Positions 1-6,327 of a stretch of DNA of 7,412 nucleotides are shown here, in pieces. The position numbers and the translations under genes are program-made. Origin of the DNA: an uncultured Dialister sp. (GTDB lineage: Bacteria > Bacillota > Negativicutes > Veillonellales > Dialisteraceae); the NCBI GenBank assembly GCA_900314595.1, contig OMVW01000060.1, positions 1 to 7,412 of the forward strand. The letters are read 5' to 3'. The notes under the pieces are model-generated. The model was given only the letters and a program-made list of their open reading frames with translations. It did not search any database and was not told where the DNA came from. The first letter of the stretch is position 1, and each line of letters begins with the position of its first letter.

Positions 1-98
1 TACTATCTGAGCTTAAGGAATAGATGTAACAATGTAGCGCCGTATACGAGGACCGTACGTACGGTGCAATGGGAGGGCTAATAACTCTACCCTATTAT
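1..98 (+). ncRNA. 3' end of a group II intron (domains V and VI)
   Basis: Positions 36-67 read as group II domain V. The catalytic triad AGC (36-38) begins a stem in which 37-44 pairs with 60-67 (one G-U), a two-base CG bulge lies at 58-59, and an upper stem 45-48/54-57 closes a small loop. Positions 71-92 can fold as domain VI (71-73/90-92 and 74-75/87-88), leaving A89 unpaired as a candidate branch-point adenosine 6-9 nt before the likely 3' splice site (about 95-98). Such introns are self-splicing retroelements, usually encoding a reverse transcriptase/maturase in domain IV. That ORF would lie left of the window and cannot be confirmed. The fold was done by eye, and the exact intron end and host exon are uncertain. 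Confidence 0.75.
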
Positions 99-289
99 GG
101 ATCCCATTGGAGTTCCCAGCAGGCGAACCCCGCTATACCCTCATGGCTCAGGTCGGACTGCCTTGAGCGTCCCAAGTCGTTACCCGTATGCAAAAATCCT
201 TATTTCGTGAAAGGCTCATGTCGGATTGCTTCAAAAGTCTGAAGTCCCCATGGTCAGGCTGTTTCTGCCCGTCAGCGGGAATTGTTCAA
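99..289. other. Non-coding stretch downstream of the intron; no gene recognised
   Basis: No convincing ORF on either strand and no tRNA-like fold. It contains an imperfect direct repeat, GGCTCAGGTCGGACTGC at 145-161 and GGCTCATGTCGGATTGC at 213-229 (15 of 17 bases equal). Each copy is followed by a small hairpin: 147-152 with 161-167, and CTTCA/TGAAG just after the second copy. Small hairpins CCCG/CGGG (268-279) and AATTG/CAATT (280-291) follow. It may be the 3' exon of the intron, a decayed element, or an upstream leader. Confidence 0.4.
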
Positions 290-318
290 TTGCTTACGAT
301 TGCTATAAGTGCTATAAT
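290..318 (+). promoter_or_regulatory. Candidate sigma-A promoter, distal
   Basis: TTGCTT (290-295), a 17-bp spacer, and a perfect TATAAT (313-318) form a plausible vegetative promoter firing at about position 325 toward the DUF1934-argS-pyrG genes. The -35 matches consensus at only three of six bases, so it rests mainly on the -10 and the spacing. Confidence 0.45.
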
Positions 319-346
319 ATCGTCTGTTGTTTTATAAGAATTTCCT

Positions 347-374
347 CTGAAAAGGGGTCTTTCTATGGTATAAT
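347..374 (+). promoter_or_regulatory. Candidate extended -10 promoter of the DUF1934-argS-pyrG operon
   Basis: CTGAAA (347-352) lies 16 bp from a perfect TATAAT (369-374). The -10 is preceded by TG plus one base (366-368), the extended -10 signature of Gram-positive promoters. Transcription should begin near 381, about 30 nt before the TTG chosen as the first start codon. This is the better of the two promoter matches here. Confidence 0.6.
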
Positions 375-410
375 AATATAGATATTTTGCAAGCGGGAAG
401 AGGTGGGATT

Positions 411-875
411 TTGGAGAAACATGTCATCATCAGCGTGACTTCGCTGCAGCGGGACGAGAATGGGAAAGACGAGAAAATTTCCCTGGAAACGCCCGGCCTT
501 TATGGGGAAACGGAAGATATGAAGTACGTCACCTATAAGGAAACGAAGCTGGCCGGCATGGAAGGCACCACCACCACCCTCCGCATCTATGAAGACCGGG
601 TCAACCTGATCCGGGAAGGAAGTTTCAACCAGAATCAGCTCTACAAAGTGGGCGAATTGTCCCGCTCCACCTACCGCACCCCTATGGGCGACCTGGAAGT
701 CCTGGTGACCACGAGGGATCTCGTGAATACCATCGTAGACGGCACTGGCGAGATGCGCCTCACCTATGACGTGGAACTGAAAGGGTTATTCAACCATTTG
801 AATGAAATTATTGTAAACGTTCGGGAGGATCCGGAATTTCATGGAAGTCAGAGAAGAATTAAAGGAAATCATTGA
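411..875 (+). CDS. DUF1934 (YwiB-family) beta-barrel protein
   Basis: A 154-residue protein of the DUF1934/YwiB family, small cytosolic beta-barrel proteins of unknown function. Recognition rests on the central pattern of alternating beta strands: TTTTLRIYEDRVNLIREG, then YRTPMGDLEVLVTT, then GEMRLTYDVELKG near the C terminus. There is no signal peptide or membrane segment. I chose the TTG at 411 because AGGTGG at 401-406 is a ribosome binding site at good spacing. The TTG at 387 would lie almost at the predicted transcript start, with no such site. The last 35 bp overlap the start of argS, suggesting translational coupling. In Bacillus subtilis ywiB likewise precedes argS, which supports the assignment. 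No biochemical role can be given from sequence alone. Confidence 0.85.
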   Translation: MEKHVIISVTSLQRDENGKDEKISLETPGLYGETEDMKYVTYKETKLAGMEGTTTTLRIYEDRVNLIREGSFNQNQLYKVGELSRSTYRTPMGDLEVLVTTRDLVNTIVDGTGEMRLTYDVELKGLFNHLNEIIVNVREDPEFHGSQRRIKGNH

Positions 876-2508
876 GAAAGCCAAAGACGCGGCCGTAGCG
901 GCAGGCGAGCTTCCGGAAGGCAGCTATGCTCCTGTGCAGCGCCTGGAAGTGCCGAAGGAAAAAGAATTCGGCGACTACTCCACCAATGCAGCCATGCAGT
1001 GGGCCAGGACCGCGCACCGTGCGCCCCGCCTCATCGCCCAGGCCATTGTGAAACACCTGGATACCCCGCTGGTAGCAAAGACGGAAATCGCAGGCGCAGG
1101 CTTCATCAATTTCTTCCTTGCCAAAGATACCGTATACACGGAACTGAGAAATATTCTTTCCGCCGGCCCCTCCTATGGAGACCTGCCGAAGACGCAGAAA
1201 GATAAAATCCTGGTGGAATACGTTTCCGCCAACCCCACGGGCCTCCTTCATATCGGCCATGCAAGAGGCGCAGCCTACGGATCAGCCATGATCAATCTCC
1301 TTCGCGCAGCCGGCTATGACGTACTTTCCGAATACTACGTCAACGATGCAGGCAGCCAGATCGACCACCTGGCCGAATCCATCAATGCCCGCTACCTCCA
1401 GCTCTGCGGAATGGACGCAGAAGTTCCCGAAGACGGGTACCACGGGGCCGATATCATCGATACCGCCCGCCATATCCTGGAAAAAGACGGAAAGAAATAC
1501 CTGGATATGGATGAAAAAGACAGGATTGCAGCCTTCAAAGACATAGGCCTGGCGGAAAAACTGGCAGACCTGAAAAAGGACCTCCACGAATTCAACGTGG
1601 ACTTCGACAACTGGTTCTCCGAACGGTCCCTCTATCCGGACCAGGTGGATGCAGCCCTCAAAGTCCTCAAAGATGAAGACAATATGTATGAAAAAGACGG
1701 TGCCCTCTGGCTCCGTACGACGAAAAACGGCGATGATAAAGACCGCGTAGTCATCCGTACCAATGGCGTACCGACTTATTTCTGCTCCGACATCGCCTAT
1801 GTAGGAAATAAAATTCGCAGAGGCTACAACAAACTCATCGATATCTGGGGAGCCGACCATCACGGATACATCATCCGCCTGAAAACAGCCATGAAATTCC
1901 TGGGCTACAACCCCGATGACTTTGAAATCATGCTTCTCCAGATGGTCACCCTTTTAAGAGACGGCCAGCCGGTGAAAATGAGTAAGAGAACCGGCCAGGC
2001 AGTCACCCTCCGGGAACTGATGGACGAAGTCGGAACCGACGCAGCCCGCTATTTCTTCTGCGCAAGGACCCTGGACTCCCAGATGGATTTCGATATCGAC
2101 CTGGCCAAGAAACAGTCCGCCGACAACCCGGTTTACTACATCCAGTATGCCAATGCACGCATTCACTCCCTCTTCCGCCAGGCAGAAGAAGCCAAAGTCA
2201 CCTGGGATCCCACCTTCAAAGACGTGGACTTCACAAAACTTACCGAAGAATGCGAACTGGACCTCATCAAAAAGATGGAAAACTACCACCAGCTCATCGC
2301 AGGAGCTGCCGCAGAAAGAGCGCCCCAGCGCATTGCGAAATACGCCTACGAACTGGCAGCCCTCTTCCATCACTTCTATAGAGCCTGCCGGATCCTCAAT
2401 GTGGAACCGGAAGTCACCCAGGCCAGACTTGGCCTCATCACGGCCGTACAGTATATCCTGGTCCATGCCCTGAACATCCTGGGCATCTCGGCACCTGATC
2501 ATATGTAA
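841..2508 (+). CDS. argS: Arginyl-tRNA synthetase (ArgRS)
   Basis: Cytosolic class I aminoacyl-tRNA synthetase, 555 residues, normal for bacterial ArgRS. It joins arginine to tRNA-Arg using ATP; family members need the tRNA bound to activate the amino acid. The N-terminal additional domain (about 1-110) contains KEFGDYSTNAAM. The Rossmann catalytic core opens with VEYVSANPTG, followed by HIGH at residues 137-140. The second class I signature is KMSKR at 379-383, in the expected GQPVKMSKRTG context. The C-terminal DALR-type anticodon-binding helical domain starts near 428 and ends with the typical LGISAPDHM tail. The ATG at 841 lies inside the preceding gene. Its GGAGG (824-828) is 12 nt upstream, a rather long spacing, so coupling to upstream translation may help. 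All expected motifs are present with no sign of damage. Confidence 0.97.
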   Translation: MEVREELKEIIEKAKDAAVAAGELPEGSYAPVQRLEVPKEKEFGDYSTNAAMQWARTAHRAPRLIAQAIVKHLDTPLVAKTEIAGAGFINFFLAKDTVYTELRNILSAGPSYGDLPKTQKDKILVEYVSANPTGLLHIGHARGAAYGSAMINLLRAAGYDVLSEYYVNDAGSQIDHLAESINARYLQLCGMDAEVPEDGYHGADIIDTARHILEKDGKKYLDMDEKDRIAAFKDIGLAEKLADLKKDLHEFNVDFDNWFSERSLYPDQVDAALKVLKDEDNMYEKDGALWLRTTKNGDDKDRVVIRTNGVPTYFCSDIAYVGNKIRRGYNKLIDIWGADHHGYIIRLKTAMKFLGYNPDDFEIMLLQMVTLLRDGQPVKMSKRTGQAVTLRELMDEVGTDAARYFFCARTLDSQMDFDIDLAKKQSADNPVYYIQYANARIHSLFRQAEEAKVTWDPTFKDVDFTKLTEECELDLIKKMENYHQLIAGAAAERAPQRIAKYAYELAALFHHFYRACRILNVEPEVTQARLGLITAVQYILVHALNILGISAPDHM

Positions 2509-2536
2509 TCATATTTCCTTATTTCCAAACCTATAA

Positions 2537-2544
2537 AAGGAGGT
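2537..2544 (+). promoter_or_regulatory. Strong ribosome binding site of pyrG
   Basis: AAGGAGGT is a near-complete anti-16S match only a few bases before the ATG at 2548. It sits in the 39-bp argS-pyrG gap, which holds no hairpin or promoter, so pyrG appears to be translated from the upstream operon transcript. Confidence 0.85.
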
Positions 2545-2547
2545 CCC

Positions 2548-4167
2548 ATGACTAAATACATCTTCGTAACAGGCGGCGTTGTTTCTTCCCTGGGCAAAGG
2601 CATCACTGCCGCATCCCTGGGCAGACTCCTCAAAAACAGAGGATACAAAGTCACCATCCAGAAATTTGATCCCTACATCAATATCGACCCCGGCACCATG
2701 AGCCCGTACCAGCATGGCGAAGTATTCGTCACCGACGACGGAGCTGAAACAGACCTGGACCTCGGCCACTACGAAAGATTCATCGACGAAAACCTCTCCA
2801 AGGCATCCAATGTGACCACCGGCAAGATTTACCAGTCCGTCATCAATAAGGAAAGAAAAGGCGAATACCTGGGCTCCACCATCCAGGTCATTCCCCACAT
2901 TACCAATGAAATCAAAGAAAGAGTCCTCCGCGTCGGCCGGAACGACAATGCAGATATCGTCATCACCGAAATCGGCGGAACCGTAGGCGATATCGAATCC
3001 CTGCCCTTCCTCGAAGCCATCCGCCAGGTCAAGAAAGACGTACCAAACAGAAACGACGTCATTTACATCCACGTGACCCTCGTACCCTACATCGAAGCAG
3101 CCGATGAACTGAAATCCAAACCCACCCAGCACTCCGTCAAAGAACTCCGCTCCATCGGTATCCAGCCGGACATCATCGTATGCCGCACAGTCAAAGCCCT
3201 GCCGGACGATATGAAACGGAAAATCGCCCTCTTCTGCGATGTAGAAAAAGAAGCAGTCATCAACAACCTCACCGCTGCCTCCATTTACGAAGTACCCCTC
3301 CTCCTCCAGCAGGAAGGCCTCGACCGCATTGTCCTGAACAAACTCGGCCTCGAAGACAAACCCTGCGACATGGAAGACTGGAAAGAAATGGTCCATCGCA
3401 TCCTTAATGCCGAAGACGAAGTCAATATCGGCCTCGTAGGGAAATACGTCAAACTCCACGACGCCTACCTCTCCGTATGCGAAGCCCTCTCCCATGCCGG
3501 CTATGCCTTCGGCAAGAAAGTCAAAATCCACTGGATCAACTCCGAAAAACTGGAAGAAGAAAAACCAGACCTCGACGAAGTATTCAAAGACATCGATGGA
3601 GTAGTCATCCCTGGAGGCTTCGGCTACCGCGGAGTAGAAGGCAAGATCGATACCGCCGGCTACTGCCGCACCCACGGCATCCCATTCCTGGGACTGTGCC
3701 TCGGCATGCAGTGCGCAGTCATCGAATACGCAAGAAACGCCTGCGGCCTTGAAGGCGCCAACTCCTCCGAATTCGACGAAAAGACCCCCTATCCGGTCAT
3801 CGACCTCATGCCCGACCAGGAAGACGTGACAGAAAAAGGCGGAACCATGCGCCTTGGCATCTACCCCTGCAAACTGGCAGTAGGCACAAAGACAAGAGAA
3901 CTCTACGGCAACCAGGAAATCGTCTACGAACGTCACCGCCATAGATACGAAGTATCCAACGACCTCCGTCCCCAGCTCGAAAAAGCAGGCCTCACCATCA
4001 GCGGCACCTCCCCGGACGGACGCCTCGTGGAAACCATCGAACTCAAAGACCATCCATTCTTCGTGGCTACCCAGGCACATCCGGAATTCAAGAGCCGCCC
4101 GAACAGACCGCATCCCCTCTTCTACGGACTCGTCAAAGCAGCCATTGCACGTAAAGAAGGGAAATAA
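2548..4167 (+). CDS. pyrG: CTP synthase (glutamine-hydrolysing)
   Basis: Cytosolic CTP synthase, 539 residues, which aminates UTP to CTP with ATP and glutamine-derived ammonia; it is the last step of de novo pyrimidine nucleotide synthesis. The N-terminal synthetase domain (about 1-270) begins MTKYIFVTGGVVSSLGKG, with a P-loop-like GK at 16-18. It continues with DPYINIDPGTMSPYQHGEVF and, from residue 141, EIGGTVGDIES. The C-terminal class I glutamine amidotransferase domain (about 290-539) has the oxyanion-loop GGFG at 356-359, nucleophile Cys384 in GLCLGMQ, and the His511/Glu513 pair in HPEF. The catalytic set is complete. It is the last gene of the operon and is followed by a strong terminator. 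In many Bacillota rpoE (RNA polymerase delta) and a leader attenuator lie just upstream; neither is here. Confidence 0.98.
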   Translation: MTKYIFVTGGVVSSLGKGITAASLGRLLKNRGYKVTIQKFDPYINIDPGTMSPYQHGEVFVTDDGAETDLDLGHYERFIDENLSKASNVTTGKIYQSVINKERKGEYLGSTIQVIPHITNEIKERVLRVGRNDNADIVITEIGGTVGDIESLPFLEAIRQVKKDVPNRNDVIYIHVTLVPYIEAADELKSKPTQHSVKELRSIGIQPDIIVCRTVKALPDDMKRKIALFCDVEKEAVINNLTAASIYEVPLLLQQEGLDRIVLNKLGLEDKPCDMEDWKEMVHRILNAEDEVNIGLVGKYVKLHDAYLSVCEALSHAGYAFGKKVKIHWINSEKLEEEKPDLDEVFKDIDGVVIPGGFGYRGVEGKIDTAGYCRTHGIPFLGLCLGMQCAVIEYARNACGLEGANSSEFDEKTPYPVIDLMPDQEDVTEKGGTMRLGIYPCKLAVGTKTRELYGNQEIVYERHRHRYEVSNDLRPQLEKAGLTISGTSPDGRLVETIELKDHPFFVATQAHPEFKSRPNRPHPLFYGLVKAAIARKEGK

Positions 4168-4185
4168 GATCCTTTTAGAAATAAG

Positions 4186-4213
4186 AAACCCCGCCCATTC
4201 GGGCGGGGTTTTT
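4186..4213 (+). terminator. Intrinsic terminator after pyrG
   Basis: CCCCGCCC (4189-4196), loop ATTC, and GGGCGGGG (4201-4208) form a perfect 8-bp GC stem followed by five T (4209-4213). AAA at 4186-4188 extends the pairing into the T tract, so it could also work on the minus strand. It marks the end of the housekeeping operon and separates it from the repeat region. Confidence 0.95.
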
Positions 4214-4232
4214 GCGTGGGGAAAACTGACTG

Positions 4233-4433
4233 GGGAGTATGGATGATCAACTTATAGTTGGAAGGAGGCTATATGGTCAATTGACTTTTGAATCGGGGAT
4301 ATCGGGAATCTCGGGATTATCGGGACTATCGGGAAGGTGGCGCTGCAATAGCAGCGCGAATATATATGGGGGATGTGCACAGGCGAGTTTGAAAAGCCCG
4401 TACAAGCCGAAATGTTCAAGGCTCCCCAGGCTT
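4233..4433. repeat. Unit A direct repeat, left copy
   Basis: About 200 bp nearly identical to 7158-7356. The first 105 bp differ at only about four bases; the rest carries substitutions and two single-base length differences. In order it contains: TATAG/CTATA arms (4253-4257/4269-4273) framing a Shine-Dalgarno-like GGAAGGAGG; the palindrome GTCAATTGAC (4276-4285); five TCGGG motifs exactly 9 bp apart (4293, 4302, 4311, 4320, 4329); and a perfect 7-bp hairpin GCGCTGC-AATA-GCAGCGC (4340-4357). The right copy has a different but equally perfect stem at that point. A frame open from 4239 to 4610 exists but is not shared with the other copy past the hairpin, so I treat the unit as non-coding. Function unknown. 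Confidence 0.85.
4293..4333. repeat. Five phased TCGGG motifs (9-bp period), left copy
   Basis: TCGGG begins at 4293, 4302, 4311, 4320 and 4329, with four variable bases between successive motifs. The same five-fold pattern recurs at 7218-7258. Read as codons it would give a Gly-Ile/Leu-Ser repeat, but the flanking indels argue against coding. Confidence 0.9.
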
Positions 4434-4608
4434 GGGGAGCTGTCTGCGGAGCAGACTGAGGGGTCGTACTACAGGTACAAGTCGAAAATGAGGCTGACTG
4501 ACGGAACAATTTTGCTCCAATTGCCTCTACCGGCAAGCAGGCAGGCTCTCCCTCGGGAACACCCGCGAAGGGGTGAGAGGGCAAATCGATTCGAAGAATC
4601 GATATTCT
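4421..4608. repeat. REP-like block of serial hairpins
   Basis: A run of short hairpins directly follows unit A. GCTCCCCA-GGCT-TGGGGAGC (4421-4440) and GTCTGC-GGA-GCAGAC (4442-4456) lead into TGAGGGG. TTGCC/GGCAA pairs at 4521-4536. A two-part stem has CCCTC/GGGTG-side arms: CCCTC 4550-4554 with GAGGG 4577-4581, and CACCC 4560-4564 with GGGTG 4571-4575. ATCGATTC-GAA-GAATCGAT closes the series at 4585-4603. The GGCTCCCC...GGGGAGCTGTC...GACTGAGGGG arrangement resembles dispersed intergenic repeats I know from Clostridia and Negativicutes genomes, often mis-annotated as small proteins. The first hairpin's left arm belongs to unit A. The right copy of unit A stops inside this element and lacks its 3' arm. 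Confidence 0.7.
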
Positions 4609-4625
4609 AAGGTGGCGGCCTGATG
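4609..4625. repeat. 17-bp fragment of unit A hairpin next to the IS
   Basis: AAGGTGGCGGCCTGATG is identical to 7259-7275, the 5' arm plus loop of the hairpin in the right unit A copy. The IS21 target duplication starts inside it at 4624. Joining the two flanks (4609-4628 then 7157 onward) restores a sequence resembling the unit A hairpin running straight into the next unit A copy. Confidence 0.75.
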
Positions 4626-4628
4626 CGG
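4624..4628. repeat. Target-site duplication of the IS, left
   Basis: TGCGG here and TGCGG at 7152-7156 directly flank the TG...CA ends of the element. Five base pairs falls in the usual IS21-family range. The match implies a simple transposition event and shows the element is complete. Confidence 0.8.
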
Positions 4629-4654
4629 TGGTAATGTTAAGATAAGAATGTACA
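4629..4654. repeat. Left terminal inverted repeat of the IS
   Basis: Begins TGGTAATGTTAAGATAAG and matches the reverse complement of 7126-7151 at 23 of 26 positions. It contains the outer copy (4635-4653) of a 19-bp motif ending in GTAC that recurs 24 bp further in. Confidence 0.85.
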
Positions 4655-4659
4655 GAAAC

Positions 4660-4680
4660 TTCAACTTAAGAATGTACAAA
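4660..4680. repeat. Inner left transposase-site repeat of the IS
   Basis: This 21-bp sequence (TTCAACTTAAGAATGTAC followed by AAA) is exactly the reverse complement of 7100-7120. It is offset 24 bp from the outer left motif. Multiple end repeats of this kind are known transposase binding sites in IS21-family elements; binding itself is inferred. Confidence 0.8.
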
Positions 4681-4777
4681 TTTCTGTTCTGAATGGCGCC
4701 GTTTGGGATGAAATTGTATGTAATTATGTTGGATTTCTGTACCGCCTCACCGTCCCCACCCGGTGGCTGCAGACACT

Positions 4778-4873
4778 GCCCTTGACGGGTTCTGGGCAAA
4801 ATGCTAGAATTCCGGCCCCGCTTCGCTGGGCCTTGTCCAGCTGACGGCATTTTGCCCAGGTTCAGTCAAGGGC
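4778..4873. repeat. Large imperfect inverted repeat in the istA leader
   Basis: GCCCTTGAC (4778-4786) pairs with GTCAAGGGC (4865-4873). After a 5 x 5 internal loop, CTGGGCAAAATGC (4792-4804) pairs with GCATTTTGCCCAG (4847-4859): 22 perfect pairs in all. The enclosed segment has its own hairpin GGCCC (4814-4818)/GGGCC (4828-4832). No T tract follows the right arm, so it is not an ordinary terminator. It lies wholly inside the IS, about 100 bp before istA, and contains a promoter match in its left arm. It could fold in read-through RNA or as a DNA cruciform. Confidence 0.85.
4782..4810 (+). promoter_or_regulatory. Candidate istA promoter inside the inverted repeat
   Basis: TTGACG (4782-4787), 17 bp, TAGAAT (4805-4810): five of six matches in each hexamer, with TGC directly before the -10 (extended -10). 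Predicted start is about 4817, in the loop of the large inverted repeat, leaving a leader of roughly 160 nt before istA. Confidence 0.6.
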
Positions 4874-4966
4874 CGGGGGACAATGGGGTGATTATTTCCA
4901 TTTTGGCTCTAGCCAGGGAAGAGTATTTTCCAGAATAATATAGACAGCCAATTCTCCGTTGTTAAG

Positions 4967-4974
4967 AAGGAGGT
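4967..4974 (+). promoter_or_regulatory. Ribosome binding site of istA
   Basis: AAGGAGGT, six bases before the ATG at 4981, fixes that start. It is unusually strong for a transposase gene, so limitation of expression probably acts elsewhere (promoter, leader structure). Confidence 0.85.
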
Positions 4975-4980
4975 ATTGTC

Positions 4981-6327
4981 ATGTCTATTTGTTCATTCCT
5001 TGCCAGCCAGATTTATATCGACGAGAATCTCACACTCAAGACTTTGTATGAGTACAGGAAGTGGAGAGAGAGTATGTTTTGTCTTGATGAGTCCGTACCA
5101 AAGCCCAATTTCAGCCAACTTGCCCGCCAACTGCATGTTGATCGGCGAACCGTCAGAAAATATTACATGGAAGGTCCACCTTCAGGCAAACGCAATCGCA
5201 AGTGCCTTGCCGCTGCATATGAAGAAACCATCCGAGAGCTGCTGGTTCCATTAATCGTAGGAGGTAAAAATAAGGGAAAAACATTCAGATACATTCGGCA
5301 TTTATATGACCACATGAAGAAACATTGTGGCCTGAAGATAAGTGAAGGCGCTTTTCGAAGGTATATTCAGTCAGTCCCCGAGTTTGCCTGCTATTTTCGC
5401 GGCGGAAGTTCACGTAATATTGTTATCCGCTACGAGACCGACCCAGGAGATCTGGCTCAGATTGACTGGAAGGAATCGATCCCAATGGAAGTCACTGACC
5501 AAAAGCTGCCGGATCTTAAAGTTCACGTCTTTGTTTTCAAAATGGCTTATTCTCGGACAGTAATGCTGAAGTTAACACTTCAGATGACTCAGGATGTTTT
5601 ATTCAGCAGTCTGACTGAAATATTCGAAACCCTTGGTGGAGTGCCTAAACGGATTATGGTGGACAATATGAAAACCGCCATGGAAATCCCCCGAACCAGG
5701 GGAAATCCTGGAAAAGTCAATGCTAAATTTCAGGAATTCGCCAAAGATTTTGGATTTGAAGTTGTCCCCTGTCCTGCCCATCATCCGCAGGAAAAAGGAA
5801 AAGTCGAGTCTTTTATGAAAAAGCTGGATATCCTTCGGGCCTGTTCCGGCAAAGTGACCCTGGAAGAACTTCAAAGGGTCGTAGCCACTATTGCTGCCCA
5901 GTATAATCTGACAGAAAACCCGGGTACCGGCCGGCCGCCTCTGGAATTACTGGAAAAAGAAAAGAGTCTCCTATTGCACCTGCCAGGGAAACAGATAAGA
6001 GACTCCTATAAATCCCTCAAAGGCCGAGTCAAAGTGAACCGATCTGCCCACATAGTCTACCAGACAAACGAGTACTCGGTGCCACCCCGGTACATCGGTA
6101 AATACCTGGAAGTATCGGTCTCTGACGGATTTCTCTATCTGTATCATAACACAGAATATGTAGCCCGGCACAGACTGAGTACTGGAACCCATATAAAAAA
6201 CTACCTTGCTGAGCATGAAATTGCCCTCTGGCAGATGTCCTTTCCCCATATGGACAAGGAAAAAGCCAGTGAAGCAGCCCTCAGCAATTTGAAAAAGATA
6301 GGAGCACTCTATCATGTTGATGCCTGA
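4981..6327 (+). CDS. istA: IS21-family transposase IstA
   Basis: DDE/rve-type transposase of 448 residues that cuts and joins the IS ends; it acts on DNA in the cytosol with IstB. An N-terminal helix-turn-helix (about 43-62, FSQLARQLHVDRRTVRKYY) should bind the repeated end motifs. The integrase-core acids are Asp162 (AQIDWKE), Asp228 (RIMVDNMKTA) and Glu276 (QEKGKVESF), in the order and context usual for IstA. A basic linker and a C-terminal beta-rich segment (about 361-400, EYSVPPRYIGKYLEV) match the Mu-type transposase C region. Length is typical and no frameshift or stop is seen. The stop overlaps istB by 14 bp, so the genes are coupled. Expression probably starts from the promoter at 4782-4810. 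Confidence 0.96.
   Translation: MSICSFLASQIYIDENLTLKTLYEYRKWRESMFCLDESVPKPNFSQLARQLHVDRRTVRKYYMEGPPSGKRNRKCLAAAYEETIRELLVPLIVGGKNKGKTFRYIRHLYDHMKKHCGLKISEGAFRRYIQSVPEFACYFRGGSSRNIVIRYETDPGDLAQIDWKESIPMEVTDQKLPDLKVHVFVFKMAYSRTVMLKLTLQMTQDVLFSSLTEIFETLGGVPKRIMVDNMKTAMEIPRTRGNPGKVNAKFQEFAKDFGFEVVPCPAHHPQEKGKVESFMKKLDILRACSGKVTLEELQRVVATIAAQYNLTENPGTGRPPLELLEKEKSLLLHLPGKQIRDSYKSLKGRVKVNRSAHIVYQTNEYSVPPRYIGKYLEVSVSDGFLYLYHNTEYVARHRLSTGTHIKNYLAEHEIALWQMSFPHMDKEKASEAALSNLKKIGALYHVDA

Noticed and set aside
387..410. The upstream TTG at 387 as the start of the DUF1934 gene
   Set aside because: It lies within a few bases of the predicted transcript start and has no ribosome binding site; the TTG at 411 does.
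1282..1863. Long minus-strand open frames inside argS (1282-1863 and 1954-2502)
   Set aside because: Shadow frames of argS with the same codon-bias artefact and no independent start signals.
2509..4113. A 534-codon minus-strand open frame covering almost all of pyrG
   Set aside because: It mirrors the pyrG codon bias, and its translation is Phe/Val/Asp-rich with no recognisable motif. It has no ribosome site, and pyrG itself is beyond doubt.
4239..4610. A 123-codon frame through unit A and the hairpin block, with a Gly-Ile-Ser repeat
   Set aside because: The related right copy loses the same frame after the hairpin through single-base indels, the hairpin shows compensatory change, and the frame runs through REP-like hairpins. 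I treat it as a spurious ORF of repeat DNA.
4527..4850. A 107-codon minus-strand frame crossing the left IS boundary
   Set aside because: It spans host repeat, IS end and the inverted repeat; a real gene would not bridge an insertion junction like this.
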